Source of the DNA: Atrina japonica
Lineage: Eukaryota; Mollusca; Bivalvia; Pterioida; Pinnidae
Reading direction: 5' to 3'
Assembly: GCA_030159075.1 (NCBI GenBank)
Contig: BROG01000634.1
Span: forward strand, 207,001 to 271,000
Length of the DNA: 64,000 bases
A program made the translations under genes and the position numbers. Each line of letters opens with the position of its first letter. The first letter of the stretch is position 1. The notes under the pieces are model-generated. The model made no database searches. It saw only the letters and a list, made by a program, of their open reading frames with translations, and had not been told where the DNA came from. This document shows positions 48,552 through 57,312 of this stretch, piece after piece.

Positions 48552-49230
48552 AACTTGTTATATCTCGTGACGGACATCGGAAAACCCGGTGAAGCTCTCT
48601 CGCTACATCGACAACGCGAACTCGGCGAGTGGTGTAGTGTTTGTGGTGGCGGTCAAAGTCCATCCATTTTTACAACGGTTCTGTACAACGTGCGGAAAAA
48701 GACGTGGCGACTAAACGCTACGCCAAACGCGGCGCGGCGACCCAAAGTCCAAAGCGTGCACGCCGGTGGTCCGGATCGTACACCTTCACCGACCTACGAC
48801 GACTTCTCTCGAGATACTTCGACAAGGTGTTCCTGGACAAGACCACATGAGATTAAGAACTCGACGGTTAAGGACGCACGGCTCGGGCGGTGGTGGCGCT
48901 TTCCGCCGGAACTCGGCAAGATTCTCGGCATCAGCAAGAACGTGGATCTCGTCGGGACCATCTCCCGGAGCAATAGCATCAACCTGCAACGGTGGAACTC
49001 CTCAACGTTCATCTCGACGAACTTGCCGACGGGCTTCAGAGACGGTGGGAGTGCGAACGACATCGTTATGTCCCTGCCCGTGCCCCAACGTGAAATTTTC
49101 CGAGTTGTACGAAAAATACGTCGAACACCCCCGTGATCTTAACGTTGAGACGCAATCGCATCTCTCGGAATTAACGATACGTCTAAAAGGGGACGAGGAA
49201 GGCAATCCCCGTTCACGTTCTCTTGGAATT
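48552..49230 (+). pseudogene. Element gene of unknown function (possible minor capsid), frameshifted
   Basis: Divergent from the preceding gene across a ~45-bp A/T-rich spacer. The start is probably near 48,552 (MLYLVTDIGKPGEA). Pieces: YTFTDLRRLLSRYFDKVFLD (~48,778-48,840); FPPELGKILGISKNVDLVG (~48,900-48,957); SELYEKYVEHPRDLNVETQ (~49,100-49,160); SELTIRLKGDEEGNP. The 'PELGkILGi' phrase is reminiscent of penton-like minor capsid proteins of Polinton-type viruses, but this is a weak recollection. The end at 49,230 is followed by a new A/T-rich spacer and start. Confidence 0.4.
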
Positions 49231-49251
49231 TAAGAAAAATCTATAATAAAA

Positions 49252-49640
49252 AATGTCTAGATCGGGATTCTATTACGAAGACGCTGGAAAGGGAGAAGAA
49301 CTGGCGGCGGAACTCTTGGAAGACGTCCAGAGAGTAGGTCACCCGCGTTGACCAAAAACCGTCGCATCATGAACATCGTTTCCAATTCGACGTGACTAAA
49401 AAAACGGAAGAAAAGAAATCAGGCCGCCGCTGGGCACGGGACGATGTTTGTTCGACGGTCACGTCTTTCCGTCTGGGACCTCTTGGGGGAAACTGGACGT
49501 GGACGCTCGTTCGTGAACGACGTGGAATACAGGGACTTTCAGACCAAGACCGGCGGAGGTCGTCGTCACGTTGAGATCCACCGTTGCGGGTTGACGTCGG
49601 GCGACGTCCTCAATTTGGCGTGAACAAAGGGTCGAAATCC
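49252..49640 (+). pseudogene. Short element gene, unknown function, frameshifted
   Basis: Begins MSRSGFYYEDAGKGEELAAE right after the spacer AATCTATAATAAAAA. The frame is lost after ~33 codons. Later open pieces (KKTEEKKSGRRWARDD; DVEYRDFQTKTGGG in different frames) suggest ~125 codons originally. No family recognised. Confidence 0.4.
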
Positions 49641-49708
49641 GGGATCCGTCAACGGCCCTCGTCGTTTTCTCGAGACATATAAAAAATTCCCCTTACAAAA
49701 AAGGATGA

Positions 49709-50321
49709 AGTAAATGAAGAAAATGCATTGTACCGAACGTTAGAGCCCGATCCGCAACAACTATCGTCTCAAACGCATCGGCGAAATCGAACAGCCGTTT
49801 CGGCGAGAGATCGAGAGACGCGGAAGAGCGTCCACAAAAAGTATAAGCGAATCGTGAACACCGCCGACGGACGTAGACGCGGCTCTCATCTCGGGGTGGA
49901 GGCGTCGTCGTCGGAGAGGACTTCGGCTTTCTCGTGCCCATCGCGGGCCTGCCTCTCCAGATCGTGCCGTTGACCGGGTGGGTGCGGTGGGATTTGGCCA
50001 TGAAAAGGGGGTCAGACGATTACTGTTGAAAAAATCGGAAAAAGCACACCTGCAGATTCGTCCAAACTCGCGGAGAGTTAACTGAAAACTCGAATCTCGG
50101 GTGGTCGGGTGAGTCGCGCGCGCTCGAGGACGGGGGAAGATCACGGACGAAGAATTTGCCCACCGTGTCCCACGAGCTGACCAAGTATCGCGAGATGATA
50201 ATTGGATAAAACTGTATTCTAAACACAAGGACGAGACCCTAAAAAAAAGAGTTCGAACAAGAGATGGAGGACTTGCGCAAGCTGCTCCTAGACCTCGTAA
50301 ACAAATCCACTTCGCGTTAAC
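49709..50321 (+). pseudogene. Element gene with helical, charged N-terminus, frameshifted
   Basis: Starts near 49,709 after an A/T-rich spacer. NNYRLKRIGEIEQPFRREIE and VHKKYKRIVNTADG are followed by a short hydrophobic part (~49,930-49,990) and KSEKAHLQIR, TDEEFAHRV and a lysine/glutamate-rich end with EDLRKLLLDLVNKSTSR before a TAA at ~50,321. The pattern coiled coil - hydrophobic core - coiled coil fits an uncharacterised protein I associate with the same element family. Four or more frame changes. Confidence 0.45.
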
Positions 50322-50364
50322 CGTAGATTTTTAAGACACTCTGTTTTAAAAAATCCGGGGTGTT

Positions 50365-50760
50365 TTAAACATCTTTCTGTTTCTTGGGACGTCCGCGTCT
50401 TCTTCTCTCGGACCGTGGATGCTTCTTGTGCCACTCCTCCGCGCGTTCTTTTCCGCCGCACGTATAACACGTTTCGTATTTAGTGCTATCGGCCATCCAT
50501 TTTCGACAAGAGGTGCAATCCTTCAACGTGTCGATCCCTCGCTCTTTTCAAGTAGTTGTGATGAATGCTACAACCAAACGAATTCATTCACGACGACCGG
50601 ATGCTTACACGGGTTAGTCTCGCTGCGCATGCGCGGCATTTGACACGCGAGTTTTTGTCGTCGCGTCGGGCCAATACGCACAAGACTTGATCGCCCAACT
50701 GCCACGCCACGATATGTCGTCCCCCAACATCTGTTTTACTCCGCGTTCGGTTAAACGCCT
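50365..50760 (-). pseudogene. Zinc-ribbon / AT-hook protein
   Basis: The last ~60 codons are intact: LKDCTSCRKWMADSTKYETC then YTCGG, giving two CxxC knuckles, and a basic tail RSERRRRGRPKKQKDV with a classic AT-hook core (RGRP) and stop at 50,367-50,365. Upstream, further Cys-rich pieces (VKCRACAARL ~50,655; NPCKHPVVVNEF ~50,610) lie in other frames, so the gene was probably ~130 codons. Such small zinc/AT-hook proteins usually bind DNA (for example as late-gene regulators). That role here is inference. Confidence 0.55.
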
Positions 50761-50769
50761 TGTCCAGTA

Positions 50770-51065
50770 AAATAAAACATTTTTTATTTATATATTATTT
50801 TTTAAGCCATTTAACAAATTTTTTCTTGCGTTAAGAAATGAAACAGTTTTACCGAGATGGTCTTGTTCGCGTTGTTGTCGTGTGGTCCGTTGGGTAGGGT
50901 GTGTGCTCGTCTTATCTGCGACAAATTAACTATGTTTACGTCTGGAAAACTATCGCAGAACACAGACCAGAGAAGGAGCAGAAACGGAGGAAAGGGATTA
51001 GAAAACATTTTTAAAAATAAAAAAAAATGACTTAAAGAAAATTTTTTCATTATAAAAAAGAAAAC
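50770..51065. other. A/T-rich intergenic spacer of the viral block
   Basis: A ~300-bp, mostly A/T-rich gap between the zinc-ribbon gene (minus) and the next plus-strand gene, ending CATTATAAAAAAGAAAACATGG. It probably holds divergent promoters. No defined motif beyond A/T richness. Minus ORFs here are F/L-rich shadows. Confidence 0.4.
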
Positions 51066-51768
51066 ATGGCATTCGTGACAGTTGAGAACTTTGACGTGAA
51101 CAATTTAAGGACGGGCGCCCATTACGTCGATAAGAAAGGGAAGCGCTATCAACGCGTTTACGTCGCGTATAAGTACCCGACCGGCGTGAAACCGTTAGTG
51201 ATACGCACTCCCAAAACGGAATCGTCCGGCTTGTGGCAACACGGTAGGACGGTTCCGACTCGATTATTCTAATGAAATTTAAATGCGAAAAGGAATTTCG
51301 CCGACCGTGTTGGAAAAAATGACGAGTCGTTCTTGAGAGAGGCCATAGAAAAACTCGCAAAGACACTGAAGGAAAGTGGTAGAAAATCCCCCGTCGATGT
51401 CAACGTTATAACCGCTCGTCAAAAACGGATTCAGAACGGTGACAAAGGTGATCTACTCGAAAGTTAAAACAGGGACGGACACAAGCCTATTTTTTATAGA
51501 AAGAGAACGGACGGACGGGACCCGAAAGGTAAACATCCACTCGTCGAAACCGAAAATCTTCACCATTACGAGACGAAAAATGATGTCTGGCTATTGGTTC
51601 TTTAACGCATAGACAACGTTTACATCGCCAACAAAGAATCGACCGTATCCTTGCAAACCCTCTTACACCAGGCTCAATCGTTCGTCAAAACACTCGACGT
51701 TGCTCCTCTAACGGATTTGGCCGAGTGTGTAGATGGGTACTTGGACTTGGATTCCGACACGGAATAAT
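51066..51768 (+). pseudogene. Possible single-strand DNA-binding protein, frameshifted
   Basis: An intact N-terminus of 68 codons (MAFVTVENFDVNNLRTGAHY, VYVAYKYPTGVKPLVIRTPK). Later pieces in other frames: ESFLREAIEKLAKTLKESGR (~51,325), PVDVNVITARQKRIQNG, and DNVYIANKESTVSLQTLLHQ (~51,613) ending in an acidic tail DGYLDLDSDTE and TAA at 51,766-51,768. Length ~230 codons. The N-terminal strand pattern with 'V.P+VIRTPK' and the acidic C-terminus recall predicted ssDNA-binding proteins of large DNA viruses (DUF5871-like; recollection only). At least three frameshifts. Confidence 0.45.
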
Positions 51769-51830
51769 AATCGTGGCATTTTGTAAACGTAAAGTTTTTA
51801 TAAAATATAAATAAAATGTATTAAAAACGA

Positions 51831-52265
51831 TGAATGTAGACGACGTATTAGCGAACAATGCCACCACCGGTACGGCGGCGAATGTATCCGTCAAAGACAG
51901 ACTGTCGGCCATCGTCGGATACTTCTACGGACCCGCGCGCGCGCGCGTCAGTTTCTGGGCAAAGACGTGACGTCTTCGAATTGGACAAGATGAATGACAA
52001 GGAAGTGGAATCCCTCGAGTCGCCTGTTAGACGCTCCGAACTCAACATGCGCATGGCCAAAGTCGATCGGCAATACCCTACATCGGTCTGTATACGCTGG
52101 GTCCTCAAGCATTTTTGCGGACAATCAAGACGAACCCAAATGATCGACAGACTTGTGAGCGAAGACCCCTTCTTGGACGCGGCCATCGGCGAAGTGTGTG
52201 GTAGTCTCTATTACAAATACGGTGCGCTCTTAGCACCTTTTCAGCTTAGCCGCCACGCACCAGTC
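51831..52265 (+). pseudogene. Element gene of unknown function, one frameshift
   Basis: Starts MNVDDVLANNATTGTAANVS at 51,831. The frame breaks at a GCGCGCGCGCG run (~51,935-51,946), where a 2-bp change is likely, and continues in another frame as DVFELDKMNDKEVESLESPV, YPTSVCIRWVLKHFCGQ and RLVSEDPFLDAAIGEVCGSL to the end near 52,265. About 145-150 codons, mostly helical. No family recognised. The relatively good preservation makes it a useful probe for related intact elements. Confidence 0.5.
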
Positions 52266-52313
52266 GCCATATCACAGGAAATAAAAAAAAGGAGGATAAT
52301 AGGAAAAAGAGAA

Positions 52314-52660
52314 TGAATCCGGAGGAACTCATAGGGAAGAACGAATCCGAAACGTCAGGAAGCCGGGGAAGAAGGGTGCCCCCAACGTCGATGGAGCAAC
52401 AAGCATGCCAAATTAGCAATGCTAATAGCCAGGATAGCAATGCCTAATGGCCAGGATAGCAATGCTAATAGCCCAGGAAATAGCAAAGCTAATAGCCAGG
52501 ATAGAGCAAAGCTAATAGCCAGGATAGCTGGAAATGGCTAGCGGGCGCAGGCGGACTCGCGGCCCGTCGGATTGCTGCTGATTCTACATGAAAAAAAAAC
52601 CCAGAACCAGAACCTAATCCCCCAAGTCATTCCCCCCTCCAAAACCTAATCTCCATTAAA
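52314..52660 (+). pseudogene. Element gene with seven-residue repeats
   Basis: ATG at 52,314 (MNPEELIGKNESETSGSRGR). From ~52,408 to 52,530 it contains five to six copies of a 21-bp unit AGCAATGCTAATAGCCAGGA(T), read as SNANSQD, with small indels that break the frame. It is followed by WKWLAGAGGLAARRIAADST and a proline-rich end. The repeat is low-complexity and polar. Function unknown. Confidence 0.4.
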
Positions 52661-52734
52661 ATGTATTTAAATAATTTTTCTCTCGTATTTAAAATTGTGT
52701 GTAGAATACGATTCAGTCAGAATCCGCCGTTAAT

Positions 52735-53145
52735 ATGACGGATGTTAATGGCATCGGGAATCATGACGCTGGGGATGTGTTCATAACAACGATAACTGAA
52801 TTGATTAATAATAATAGTAAGGTTGTATACGATCAACGACGATGACCAACGACGACGATACCCTCTTGCAAATGCAATAAATAATTTTCTCCCGGTCTTT
52901 AAAATGAGTGAAAAAGATTTGGTCAACACCGCGTATCCACGCCGCCGTCCAGTACGGGAATTGCCCATCGGAATACCTGCGCAACTTTCCAAGAAAATCT
53001 TAAAGATGCCGATACGCCAAGATGGAATCTAGACCGCGAAGGACTTCGGGGATGATCCTCCTGGAGTTTTGCGCTCGCCGAGTACACCAAGGACATGTTG
53101 GTCAAGAAGAGGCCATCAATCCCCGCCCGATATCATGAAATAAAA
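52735..53145 (+). pseudogene. Short element gene, unknown function, frameshifted
   Basis: MTDVNGIGNHDAGDVFITTI at 52,735, then NDDDTLLQMQ, and, in changing frames, AAVQYGNCPSEYLRNFP (~52,940-52,995) and LEFCARRVHQGH. The end is near 53,140, followed by an AAATAAAATAAAAC spacer. A second possible start, MSEKDLVNT at 52,904, may be internal. Confidence 0.35.
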
Positions 53146-53166
53146 TAAAACTCTCTCTATTAAAAA

Positions 53167-53563
53167 TGCAACGATCGCGATGAATGGTGGGAGGGATGCA
53201 TTGGTCAACGCCCTGGCGTTTTCCCGGATCGCAATTTTTTATTTTCGAACCACGACGAACAAAAGAGACACGACGAGGCGATGGAAAAACTGACCAAGGC
53301 CAGAGACCAATGGAATCACGAACGCACGAAACGATAGATTTTCTAAACGAGAGATGAAGAAGGAAGGACACGCGCTGTACACCTACAAAGAAGTGGAACG
53401 CCGCCATGTCACTCTACTCGCGGAGCGGCTGACGAACGAAGAGGCGATGAGCTCCGAACCGAAGTGGAGCGATTTCTATCAACCCTCGGAAGAGCAAAAA
53501 GACAAGGAAATCCTCTTACGGTTGGTGGGGACGGGACTCGTGTTCTACGGGGTCGTTTGTTAA
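53167..53563 (+). pseudogene. Short helical element gene upstream of integrase
   Basis: After the spacer TCTCTATTAAAA it starts at 53,167. The second half (53,285-53,563) reads EKLTKARDQWNHERTKR, then MKKEGHALYTYKEVERRHVT and DKEILLRLVGTGLVFYGVV before a TAA at 53,561-53,563. A charged helix is followed by a short C-terminal hydrophobic segment (LVGTGLVFYGVV), compatible with a small tail-anchored protein. Not recognised. Confidence 0.4.
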
Positions 53564-53587
53564 AAAAAATACGTCGCCTAAAGTAAA

Positions 53588-54600
53588 ATGGAAGAGATCT
53601 ATCACAAACACTATTGGAAGGGGAAAGGCGGCCATTCAAGAAATTGGCCAAGGCGACCGGACGTCAGCGAGAAGGAGGCGTTGGAAGTTCCTGAAAAATC
53701 AAAACAAGACGTGTGGCAATCTTACCTGCCCGCGCCCCAGGAAGATCGTGCGACCCCGATTCGAAAGACGCGCGAAAGAAAAACGACACTCACCAAAGGG
53801 CCGATCTATTGTATCTGCCGCACGATAAGGTGGATGGGAAGAAAACGTACAAATACGCGCTGACGGGTGGTCGACGTGGGCACTCGTCGGATACAAAGAA
53901 GCGGAACCGCTGACGACCAAAGACAGTCGAGAGGTGGCCGGCGCTTTCGAAAATAAAGATCGTACGAGCGGCCGTCTGACGTTTCCCCAAGTTACTGCAG
54001 GTCGATCCCGGAGGTCCGCGAATTCATGGGCGCCGTCTCCAAACTCATGGCCCGACACGTCGTTTAGAAGAATAAGAAGGGGGACGGGTCTCGACCTTCA
54101 TCGACGATTATCAGGGCCATCGTCGACGAAAAACGATTCAATAGGAACGTTGGGAGAGAACGGCTTCTGTTTAGCTAAACAATACGATCGAGAGATGAAA
54201 ACCAAAGACAGAAACAGAGAATGGGGTGAAAGCGGTTGCCGGACGTCGTCGAGAACGATTCAACGAAGAACACACGACCCGCCCAAAAAAGGTTGGAACC
54301 CGTCGATAAATATATTAAAGTGCGCTAACCGCCCATCAAGTCCATTTGCGGAAGTAATGATATCTGTATCAACCGGGCGAATTGGAAGAAAGCGGAGGGA
54401 AGGCGCAAGGAGGAGGGCCAACCGACCCCATCTGTCTGAGCGTCGAATAAAACACGACATAGACAGACATTTCAGAATATGCAGAGGCATCGGAACCTGT
54501 ATCAGCTCAAAGGAACCGCGCCGCAGAGAACGTTCGTACCGAGAGGAAATTGTTGGTCGTCGTCGATTAAAAAAAAAAAATTTATTACTATTAATAAATT
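53588..54600 (+). pseudogene. Polinton-type rve integrase, frameshifted
   Basis: Inserts the element into host DNA (DDE-type strand transfer, family knowledge). ATG at 53,588 (MEEIYHKHYWKGKGG) after the spacer CGTCGCCTAAAGTAAA. Visible parts: KKLAKATG/VSEKEALEV, VWQSYLPAP; the first catalytic Asp in DTHQRADLLYLPHDKV (codon 53,803); second Asp in KLLQVDPG (54,004); REFMGAVSKLMARHVV; catalytic Glu in IVDEKRFNRN (54,128); then a basic C-terminal region to ~54,600. D-D and D-E spacings (~66 and ~41 codons) fit rve integrases. At least five frame changes. Tail-to-tail with the polymerase remnant. Confidence 0.75.
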
Positions 54601-54602
54601 TT

Positions 54603-55276
54603 TTAATACCCGTAGGGAAGCGTGTCCCTCGTACCCGTCTAACATCACACCATTTATCGTAACATCAACGTAAACTCTTTCTCCCTGGTATCGATTCACA
54701 CGATGGCGTTTGGTTTTGACAATCTCTCGTGATAGCGTTTTCCTCGAACGGTCGTAATCCTCTTACGCGTTTCTTTGACGACGTCGGTCATCGTGTCTCG
54801 GTTGATGTAAAGAGAATTTTCGTAATTTCAGACTAAACCCCTTGACCTTGCATTGCACACCTTTTTACCCGGCGTTTTCGTTTCGTACGAATAAGATTTG
54901 GGACCGCGTGTTGGCGCACCACGACGTTATGAAATCGCCGTTTAACTCGTTCCGTCAAATCGCCCAAGTTATCGCCCGTGTCACGATCGAGACCCCGTCG
55001 TCGGCGATCGGATCGTACTTACCACACGCTATCGGTGAGATCGAATCCCAACACCCTATCGTCGAGGGTGTCCAACAACATCGTTATAACACATGGTTCT
55101 GGCGTGCCGCCGTCGTATAACACGCTATGAAGATGTTGACCGATCCTTGGCCCTTTGTCGACGAATTGTCCCTTTAAATCGTAAGACATCTGGACCATGT
55201 CGTCGTTGATGAACTGAATGTTGAGATTGTCTATCGTGTCGTCCAGCAATAGAGTGTAAATTTGTGATTTAATCAT
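54603..55276 (-). pseudogene. Type-B (protein-primed) DNA polymerase, 3' part only
   Basis: Contains the C-terminal third of a family-B polymerase: VNIFIACYTTAA (~55,142-55,108); motif C remnant GFDLTDSVW (~55,048-55,021, from a Y.DTDS-type active site, carrying one of the metal-binding Asp pair in altered context); LGDLTE and GDFITSW (~54,955-54,910); CKVKGFSL and NYENSLYINRDTMTDVV (~54,855-54,790); and the terminal TLPYGY with TAA at 54,605-54,603, a hallmark end of Polinton polymerases. The exonuclease domain and motifs A and B are missing because homology stops at ~55,276. Several frameshifts. The 3' end lies next to that of the integrase. Confidence 0.75.
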
Positions 55277-55280
55277 AAAA

Positions 55281-55740
55281 TGAAGTGCGTCACAGGATTT
55301 TGGTCAGTTGATGACCGAGAGTCATTGTGTAAACATCTTGTATTGGACATCTAACAATATGAAACCTACGAAAAAGAAAAATGAAATGAGAAAAGACGTG
55401 AGAAAAGAAGAGATGAAAAGACCAAAGGGGTGGAAAGGGAAAAACAGAGAGAAGAGAAACAGAGAGAAGAGGAGAAACAGAGAGAAGAGAAACAGAGAGA
55501 AGAAGAAGAAGGACAAAGAGAGAGAATGGGGAAACGGTGGAAAAGACAAAAGGACACAGTCATGAAAAGAAAGGACAGAGTCAGGAAAAGACAGAAGGAC
55601 AGAGATGAAGGAGAATAACAGAGACAGAAAGTGAAAAGACAGACGGGACGTCCACGAAAAGTATCCGTAGAGAGAAAAGATAAAGAACAAAGAGAGGAAG
55701 GACACATGGAGGGAGTGAAAAGAAAGAGGGGAACGAACCC
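55281..55740. repeat. Purine-rich AGA/GAA tract
   Basis: The plus strand is almost all A and G from ~55,370 to 55,690 (AGAGAGAAGAGAAACAGAGA-like units with GACAGA variants). It replaces the expected 5' part of the polymerase gene. K/E/R-rich plus ORFs and F/S/L-rich minus ORFs are translations of this tract. Confidence 0.85.
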
Positions 55741-56059
55741 ACAAAAGTAGAACACGAACAAATAATACCTCATGATATTTTTAATGTTTATTATACGAAA
55801 TGGTTTTAAGCAATTGTCGTTCAGTCTCCCCATTTACGGTGACACTTTTCATTTACAAATTAAATGATAATAATGGTAACCGAGCAGGTATGATGTATCA
55901 TTGTGCATAAAGGGAGACAACGAAAAACTAGCCCCAAAATGGGATCCTTTTTGGGTCATAGGGTTGTGTAGACGTACGATGATACAAATTTGTTATTTCA
56001 GGACAAAAAACGTAAAAAATATGAATGATTTTGGTCTGATCTAAAAATAGACTTTTATG

Positions 56060-56425
56060 AACCTTATAAAAAGGGGTGTGAATCCACATCAGGGACAATT
56101 CACTCTCAGACACGATGGAAAGAACATCAAGTATGGATACTTTATTTTCTTCGACTATGGATGCTAGTCAGACCGTCACGGATAGTGCTCCATGAATCGA
56201 GACATGATGGATAGTGTACCACGAACCCATCGGGTAGAAGTGGATAGTGTACCGAGAGCCAATCTTATAGAAATGGCAAAGAGTCCACCTACAGAAAGGA
56301 AACAGGGTGTGACCACTTTTAAAATAAGACCTGCTACCGTCAGAGGGTTAAGAATATTTTCATTATCTCAGAAAAAAATTAGTGAGCTAGCAACGTTAAT
56401 AAGGTTGTCATTACTTTCAACTTAA
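56060..56425 (+). other. TATA-preceded small ORF region
   Basis: TTATAAAAAGGGG at 56,064-56,076 lies ~40 bp before ATG 56,115 (MERTSSMDTLFSSTMDASQT...), which stops at 56,191. A second ORF in another frame overlaps at 56,192 and runs 77 codons to 56,425 (DSVPRTHRVEVDSVPRANL, TTFKIRPATVRGLRIFSLS). A repeated DS(A/V)P(R) motif spans both, so a single frameshifted gene is possible. No family recognised. It could belong to the viral block or be independent. Confidence 0.35.
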
Positions 56426-56459
56426 TCATGCTATCGGGGAAAACCTCGCCATCTAATCA

Positions 56460-56660
56460 ACATTCATTCACTCTAGACCTCAAAACTGGGAAAACCCCAT
56501 CTCCTGTTAGCAACTCTCGGCAACTCACGTTAACTCTCGCCGACTGTGGCGACACCTACTACTGATTTCACTCCAAGTCTCAAACCTGGAAAAACCCAAA
56601 GTTTCGGTTCTAAAAATAGATTCACTCTCAACCCAAAAGTGGAAAAACCCAACTTCTAGT
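56460..56660 (+). repeat. Threefold diverged repeat with GGAAAAACCC core
   Basis: Three units share TTCACTCt..aa...TGGGAAAACCCC / CTGGAAAAACCCAAAG / GTGGAAAAACCCAACT (at about 56,469, 56,560 and 56,621). GC content is moderate, unlike the AT-rich host. Origin unknown. Confidence 0.55.
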
Positions 56661-56839
56661 TTTTAGCCGTTGACTTCTCGTGAACTCTCGTGACCCCACC
56701 CTCTTGTAACGAAGGCTCTCATTGGCTCGTATCCCACAAGATGGTGCCGCCCCCAAAACCTTCCACTTTCCGGTCACAGACACGCGACCTCCAAACTCAA
56801 CGATTGGGCTCTTTCTTCTCCTTATTGCCATGACAACAT

Positions 56840-56980
56840 AAGCTCATTTCCGGTATGACGTACTTCCGGAATGACTCATTTCCGGTATGACGCACTTCCG
56901 GTTATGACGTCACAGGCGGCTCCCGGTCGCGCATTTTGAATTGACCAATCAGAAACAGCATTCCGATGACGTCATCAACA
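56840..56980. promoter_or_regulatory. Cluster of ETS- and CRE-like motifs
   Basis: Within ~75 bp (56,848-56,914) there are four CTTCCGG/TTTCCGG motifs (ETS-like), each followed by TATGACG, AATGACT or a similar TGACG half-site, plus a full TGACGTCA-type site (ATGACGTCAC) and another (GATGACGTCATC) at ~56,966. It is followed by GCGCC/GCGCCCGGG-rich sequence. Such a cluster is typical of a housekeeping or viral promoter. No confidently identified gene starts on either side. Confidence 0.45.
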
Positions 56981-57119
56981 GCGCCACTGGTGGCGCCCCC
57001 TATCGACCAAAATTCAAATGCGCGCCCGGGAGCTGCCTATAACTACTTTTTCACTTTTTGAATTACCAAGGGTTTTATCAAAAAGTGTGTTCCTATATAT
57101 TTCCTATTTATCGTCTGGT

Positions 57120-57262
57120 TTTTATTTTTATTATTTATTTACGAATCACAAATACAAAGACACACAATAGTCAATACTTATATAATACATGATAACAAAT
57201 CACACACATGAATAAATACAGAAAAAACAAGACATTAAAATAATAATAATAATAATAATATG

Positions 57263-57312
<50 letters not shown>

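Larger units (their letters stand above)
43010..55280. mobile_element. Decayed Polinton/Maverick (adintovirus-like) element
   Basis: A ~12-kb block, richer in G+C and CpG than its surroundings, with closely packed genes on both strands separated by short A/T-rich spacers. It carries a packaging ATPase, a probable capsid protein, an rve integrase and a type-B DNA polymerase, the combination that defines Polintons. Nearly every gene has several frameshifts and stops, so it cannot make its proteins as it stands. The right end breaks off inside the polymerase. The left end abuts a host repeat near 43,000. Terminal inverted repeats and a 5-6-bp target duplication were looked for by eye and not found. 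Gene calls inside are approximate because of the frame changes. Confidence 0.8.

Noticed and set aside
53934..54662. 242-codon basic ORF as an intact novel protein
   Set aside because: It is one frame of the frameshifted integrase gene. The integrase motifs around the second Asp and the Glu lie in other frames over the same span.
55322..55833. Minus ORFs of 140 and 155 codons rich in F, S and L, suggestive of membrane protein
   Set aside because: They overlap in two frames across a purine-rich simple tract. The hydrophobicity is a composition effect.
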